Both the position numbers and the translations under genes were made by a program. The notes beneath the pieces are model-generated. The model had not been told where the DNA came from, ran no database searches, and worked only from the letters and a program-made list of their open reading frames with translations. A DNA stretch of 49,938 nucleotides, taken from NCBI GenBank assembly GCA_964371195.1, contig CAYJLD010000003.1, positions 1 through 49,938 on the forward strand, given 5' to 3'. The first letter of the stretch is position 1. Each line of letters opens with the position of its first letter. Origin of the DNA: CAYJAD01 sp964371195 (lineage in GTDB: Bacteria; Desulfobacterota; Desulfovibrionia; Desulfovibrionales; Desulfovibrionaceae). Positions 47,101 to 49,938 of the stretch are shown here, one piece after another.

Positions 47101-47349
47101 GCTGACTATGTTATACATTATGACCCGTGGTGGAACCCAGCTGTTGAAAGCCAAGCCACAGATAGAACACATCGCATAGGACAAACAAGACAAGTATTTT
47201 CATACAAACTTATTTGCCAAAATACAGTTGAGGAAAAAATACTGAAATTGCAAGAAGCTAAACGCGGAGTTGCCGAGGCCATTATCCCAGGCCAAGATGC
47301 ATTACACTCCCTCACTCGTGAAGATTTAGAAATGCTTTTTGATGTCTAA
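44131..47349 (+). CDS. SNF2-family helicase with N-terminal SWIM zinc finger
   Basis: A 1072-residue protein of the SWI2/SNF2 ATPase group, which remodels protein-DNA complexes and in bacteria often resembles RapA-like or HepA-like factors. The SWIM motif CNCSEAF-x3-CRH is near residue 75-90. Helicase motifs: I LADEMGLGKT, II DEAQNI, III SGTPIENN, then the C-terminal lobe with LISLKAGGTGLNLTSAD, DPWWNPAVE and ATDRTHRIGQ. A long middle domain (about 100-590) is unassigned. The ATG at 44131 follows AGAGG; an open TTG at 44122 is less likely. A perfect terminator follows at 47369-47404. Confidence 0.93.
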   Translation: MTRAEKNALRTLVQSFTQDTIPEYIRDSGQYILSEGGMQKINITQNNSLWEVAGTIQGEDFQVYTPELLINIDDYILKHQCNCSEAFSGVCRHVAAISINFLNDLHEDDTQEKPVAPRSDWKLSFRSYFSTEMEPEPGRHYLIFRFYPEPGRLSVAFFRGRQNKSGISSVHNEITLEQIIRNPEWCELSPQLVEVSRQIGQYQDYYGHKVEIPEGLVSWFFWAIRNEYYILWEETDKICNIENTTFVLKLKPEMSDDGFSFSLLILHEGRPPIALTQHSEEEITFHGQMPIWVCYNKSFYPVQTGLDLALVNDLLYTRPVVPHEEISEFLDRVWTCLPDSNLYEPQNFLKLMAPIFQPASYNPKLFLDEEGSLLTLEIENIYETLHGEFLLNGPNPAFQTGSYSYSGSTYLVRRHQSEEIELLEMLEQMGFQQRSNKLWFLEPEEAIAFLLDSYPTLLETFRVYGEKALSRYKVRTSQSVITATVESEENEKWFNLDIEIEYDGQSVALEKIWKAWTKGKRYVQLKDGSYASLPETWLEKIAHKLHALGLDISKPPQQKFQQFEAPILDSLLDDFPTVHTDSFWNNLRDKIRNFQEVRTIDPPKGLNAELRAYQQQGISYLNFLSEYGFGGILADEMGLGKTVQTLAFIQHMFEHKFEGPNLIVVPTSVLPNWDREAEKFVPDLSRLIIYGTRRENMFKQISSANIVITTYALLRRDLEEFEKYEFNTIILDEAQNIKNPNTITARSVRHINARMRLCLSGTPIENNLFELWSLFEFLMPGFLGSQHSFQRGIVKPIKDGDTETLDYLRTRVRPFILRRTKSEVAKDLPPKVESVTCCALDEAQAELYTALAHKLKAQVLADVDEKGIGKSQMSILDALLKLRQICCHPRLLKIDIPGFSNNLPSGKFDAFKNMVMDIVEGGHKVLVFSQFVQMLHIIRQWLQASEIPYCYLDGGSKNRFEQVDLFNNDPNIPIFLISLKAGGTGLNLTSADYVIHYDPWWNPAVESQATDRTHRIGQTRQVFSYKLICQNTVEEKILKLQEAKRGVAEAIIPGQDALHSLTREDLEMLFDV

Positions 47350-47368
47350 TTTATTTAATACATTTTAT

Positions 47369-47404
47369 AAAGACCAAGTTAAAAGCTAATTTAACTTGGT
47401 CTTT
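47369..47404 (+). terminator. Terminator after the helicase gene
   Basis: AAAGACCAAGTTAAA (47369-47383) pairs perfectly with TTTAACTTGGTCTTT (47390-47404). Confidence 0.93.
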
Positions 47405-47717
47405 ATATGTCTCAAGGCGAAATCATAAAAAATATTTTTTATAAAATATTTGTCTTAATAAAGCTTTAGCTTTTATGCAAAGCAGCATACCCAGAAACAA
47501 ACAAATTCAAATAATTCTTATAAATAAACACATTACACATAAATCTCAGTTAATATTTTAATTTACATTGTAGCTCATAAGTAATTATTTTTATCTACGT
47601 GTAGATTTTAAATTTTTTTGACTTTAGTTTTTTTTTAGACTATAAGTTTTTGAGCAGCTATTATTTAGTTGCCTAATCAGGTAATATTTTAATGTTAATT
47701 AGATAGAGGGATATATT
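47405..47717 (+). other. AT-rich spacer before the carboxypeptidase gene
   Basis: 313 bases with no gene seen. It probably holds the promoter of the downstream gene, but I could not choose one among the many AT-rich hexamers. AGAGGGA just before 47718 is a good ribosome site. Confidence 0.4.
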
Positions 47718-48581
47718 GTGCGTGTCATTCGCTATGCTTCAATATTTGTCTGTATATTCTTGCTTACCAATGTAAGTAATGCCTTAGCCGAAATTACTGC
47801 CCGCTCAGCCATACTCATGAATATGAGCACAGGGCGTATTTTGTATAAACAAAATCCATATGACCTTATTCCACCAGCATCTCTAACTAAGGTTTTGAGT
47901 ATGTATGTGGCCTTAGACATGGTCAAAAACAAAAAAGCTTCATTAAAATCAACCACTAAAATAAGTACTTCTGCCATAAAAACTGGTGGATCACGCATGC
48001 GCCTTAAAAAGGGTGAAAAAATTACACTCGATAAACTACTCATGGGTATGGCGGTTTCATCTGGTAACAATGCATCTCTAGCCGCAGCTCAACACCTTGC
48101 TAGATCTAGCCAAGCCTTTGTTAAACTTATGAATGCCAAAGCAAAACAATTAGGCATGCGTAATAGCACATTTAAAAACCCACATGGCCTACCAGCAGAA
48201 GGTCAATTTACTACTGCATATGATATGCTAAAAATGGCCAGAAGCTACATTGCGGCTCATCCTCAAGCCATGCACTACCATAACACAAAGTCCTTTGTTC
48301 ATAATGGCATACTACATAGATCCACCAACAAACTCTTGGGTAAGGTCAATGGAGTAAACGGACTAAAAACAGGCTGGACCATTGCCTCCGGACATAACCT
48401 CATCTTCACAGCTAAACGTGGTAATGTTCAACTGCTTGGAGTTATACTTGGTGGAAAAGGTCGTATAACCCGCGATAATGAAGCAAAACAACTTATTGAA
48501 GCAGGCTTTGCGTCACCTAACTCAGCAGCTAAAGTTGCACGCAAAGTAGGCAAACCAAATCTTAGAGCCAGCAACAAATAA
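47718..48581 (+). CDS. D-alanyl-D-alanine carboxypeptidase (peptidase S11), short form
   Basis: A 287-residue penicillin-binding protein of the S11 family that trims the terminal D-Ala from muropeptides in the periplasm. Residues 1-24 are a signal peptide ending ALA. The active-site triad motifs are S55-LTK58, S115-G-N117 and K217-TG. The usual C-terminal PBP5 beta domain and amphipathic anchor are absent, so it is shorter than DacA (about 400 residues). The start is GTG, supported by AGAGGGA. A tRNA gene follows on the same strand. Confidence 0.93.
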   Translation: MRVIRYASIFVCIFLLTNVSNALAEITARSAILMNMSTGRILYKQNPYDLIPPASLTKVLSMYVALDMVKNKKASLKSTTKISTSAIKTGGSRMRLKKGEKITLDKLLMGMAVSSGNNASLAAAQHLARSSQAFVKLMNAKAKQLGMRNSTFKNPHGLPAEGQFTTAYDMLKMARSYIAAHPQAMHYHNTKSFVHNGILHRSTNKLLGKVNGVNGLKTGWTIASGHNLIFTAKRGNVQLLGVILGGKGRITRDNEAKQLIEAGFASPNSAAKVARKVGKPNLRASNK

Positions 48582-48600
48582 AATAAACTTCACTCCTTGC

Positions 48601-48676
<76 letters not shown>

Positions 48677-48684
48677 GAAATTTC

Positions 48685-48720
48685 AAGGACTTAAAGCAAA
48701 AACGCCTTAAGTCCTTTTTT
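48685..48720 (+). terminator. Terminator after tRNA-Thr
   Basis: AAGGACTTAA (48685-48694) pairs with TTAAGTCCTT (48707-48716), followed by Ts to 48720. Confidence 0.9.
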
Positions 48721-48743
48721 ATTATTTATCATTTTTGCTATTA

Positions 48744-48765
48744 GTGGGTACGCCGTGGGTACGCC
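48744..48765. repeat. Perfect 11-base tandem repeat GTGGGTACGCC
   Basis: Two copies, 48744-48754 and 48755-48765, between the tRNA terminator and the first gene of the terminal element. They may be recombinase or arm-type sites, which is inference. Confidence 0.8.
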
Positions 48766-48772
48766 TAGCATT

Positions 48773-49384
48773 TTATCTATACTTGTCGTTACTCTTCAGC
48801 GCTCCTAATTCTGTAAAGTTAATAAGTACGCCTGAACGTCTGGCACTTTTAATTTCACGTTGTAGATATTCGGCTTTTCCTCTGCTTCCTCTATAGGCAA
48901 TCTCTGGAGATACCGCATAACAGTAATTTACACCATTTTTAGGACCTTTTATTAAAATGCCTAACTCAACCAGTCTTTTTACCGCTTTAGACACATTAGG
49001 TCGCTTTATGCGTAATGCTTGGGCTACATATTCGAGATTTATAGGGGCGGCATTGCCCAATTCAATAAGTGACATTACATAGTCACGTACCCGGTATTCG
49101 GTTTGTGTTAATGGTTTTTCCATCATAGCCTGCTCCTGTAAAAATGATTCATCACCTAAAAATAGTGTTGCCCATTCTGTTTTATAATTATTTTTTGGCT
49201 GGTCGTTGATTACTCTAACTGACCGCACACCTTGCGCCTCATTCTTATACACTAGGTCTGCTTCTCCACCTTCGATTTGATGAATAACTGTACGTTGTAC
49301 CTTTTGTTCCTCTGGCAACTTTTCGGACATAACGTAATTAGGATTTGTGAAAGGGCAATCTTCCATATATTCTAATTTGCTCAT
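48773..49384 (-). CDS. Winged-helix protein, RepL-like or regulator
   Basis: A 203-residue protein. Residues about 90-190 form a winged-helix domain with an AQALRIKRPNVSKAVKRL recognition helix (about 125-142) and a wing near GPKNGVNYCYAV, as in MarR-like regulators and RepL-type plasmid initiators. The N-terminal 90 residues have no recognised fold. AAAGGATAATAAA stands before the ATG. Two tandem palindromes lie 33-71 bases upstream and are likely its operator or binding sites. The placement beside a tRNA suggests it belongs to an integrated element. Whether it starts replication or only represses is open. Confidence 0.65.
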   Translation of the reverse strand: MSKLEYMEDCPFTNPNYVMSEKLPEEQKVQRTVIHQIEGGEADLVYKNEAQGVRSVRVINDQPKNNYKTEWATLFLGDESFLQEQAMMEKPLTQTEYRVRDYVMSLIELGNAAPINLEYVAQALRIKRPNVSKAVKRLVELGILIKGPKNGVNYCYAVSPEIAYRGSRGKAEYLQREIKSARRSGVLINFTELGALKSNDKYR

Positions 49385-49416
49385 TTTATTATCCTTTTTT
49401 GCTATTATTTTTAAAG

Positions 49417-49455
49417 CGTATGTCTAAACATACGGGTCGTATGTCTACGCATACG
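49417..49455. promoter_or_regulatory. Two tandem 18-base palindromes (operator or iteron)
   Basis: CGTATGTCTAAACATACG (49417-49434) and CGTATGTCTACGCATACG (49438-49455) have identical arms CGTATG/CATACG and repeat with a 21-base period, that is two helical turns. They lie just before the winged-helix gene. Confidence 0.85.
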
Positions 49456-49542
49456 GCTTGCCCACTGCAACTTGTTGAAATTATAAAGTAAATACTTTCG
49501 AGTGTTACCCCATTATATTATATATTTTATATAATGTATGTA

Positions 49543-49812
49543 TCACCTACTATGAACTTTACTATTTTGTTTTTCATTCCATCTTTTCATATTTTCAACT
49601 AGAACTAAATGTGCCTCATAAACTTCCCTCTCTCTGTCATTCTCAAGCCATAAATTCAAAGATTCATTAATAACTGTTGTTATGTGCTTTCCTGACGCAT
49701 ATATTCTGTCTATTAATTCGCCTGAGCCTTCTTTGTGGAGCTTTAAAGCAATATGAAATGATAAGTAATCCATCTCGTCATTAAAAAACGTCTTAAAATC
49801 AATTCTAGCCAT
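49543..49812 (-). CDS. Small unknown protein of the terminal element
   Basis: An 89-residue protein with a mostly helical sequence. The middle part SGKHITTVINESLNLWLEND resembles plasmid or mobilisation accessory and ribbon-helix-helix proteins, but I cannot name a family. AGGAG six bases before the ATG and a one-base gap to the preceding gene show it is in an operon. It is followed, 158 bases later on the same strand, by the palindromes and the winged-helix gene. Confidence 0.6.
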   Translation of the reverse strand: MARIDFKTFFNDEMDYLSFHIALKLHKEGSGELIDRIYASGKHITTVINESLNLWLENDREREVYEAHLVLVENMKRWNEKQNSKVHSR

Positions 49813-49813
49813 T

Positions 49814-49938
49814 TTATACTCCTATTAAACTTGCTCTTAAGTTTAGTTCTTTCTCTGTCCAACTTACTCTAGTTAAAAAAGCATTAAATGAGTTAGATAG
49901 TTTTTTTCTTTCTTCTGGTGTTTGAGATGTTGCTGATG
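49814..49938 (-). CDS. Partial CDS, C-terminal end only
   Basis: Reading the minus strand from the window edge, an open frame of 40 codons ends in TAA at 49816-49814, one base before the next ATG. The translated end is TPEERKKLSNSFNAFLTR... ending LNLRASLIGV. The close spacing to the next gene and the clean reading frame support a real gene that continues beyond the window. Family unknown; the helical, basic pattern would suit a mobilisation protein. Confidence 0.55.
   Translation of the reverse strand, partial: SATSQTPEERKKLSNSFNAFLTRVSWTEKELNLRASLIGV

Overview
The window looks like a chromosomal stretch of a low-GC member of the Desulfovibrionaceae (Desulfovibrio, Bilophila, Lawsonia type). 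The evidence is three porins of the Desulfovibrio outer-membrane type (mature start IDFKAKG, terminal Phe), a separate F0 ATP synthase operon (atpZ/I-atpI-atpB-atpE) without F1 genes, a PxxKW cysteine-rich protein, a chemoreceptor with a hemerythrin domain, and a selenocysteine economy (selD with an in-frame UGA, yedF). Ten Ns at 32821-32830 show that this is a draft scaffold.

Layout. 1-5.5 kb: a lipoprotein-maf pair on the minus strand, then a plus-strand operon of unknown function: a GNAT-like/TraB fusion, a stand-alone GNAT-like paralogue and a radical SAM/SPASM protein. 5.6-7.0 kb: PxxKW protein and a CbpA/DnaJ co-chaperone. 7.0-11.1 kb: two tandem porins. 11.2-12.8 kb: selD and an unknown protein. 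13.1-15.1 kb: F0 operon behind a clear sigma70-type promoter. 15.2-18.3 kb: four tightly packed genes (HpcH/HpaI aldolase, CMP-Kdo synthetase-like, D-2-hydroxyacid dehydrogenase, HAD phosphatase) that look like a pathway to a CMP-activated ulosonic acid. 18.7-20.2 kb: third porin. 20.6-23.1 kb: hemerythrin chemoreceptor and yedF. 23.1-31.4 kb: a lipoprotein and a 2438-residue FecR/VCBS adhesin. 31.4-35.8 kb: cytochrome b, PHP phosphatase, ModF-like double ABC ATPase, EamA transporter. 36.0-40.0 kb: thiSGH and mutL. 40.0-43.9 kb: RelA/SpoT and an oligopeptide-type binding protein carrying a G9 tract. 44.1-48.7 kb: SWIM/SNF2 helicase, a short D,D-carboxypeptidase and tRNA-Thr(CGT). 48.7 kb to the end: apparently the start of an integrated element, with a winged-helix protein behind two tandem palindromes and small genes running off the window.

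Most valuable observations: the UGA/SECIS start of selD, which an automatic caller would truncate; the GNAT-TraB/GNAT/radical SAM operon; a GC-rich, probably structured intergenic RNA candidate upstream of the adhesin; the G9 tract; and the twin operators in the terminal element. No CRISPR array, rRNA or transposase was seen.
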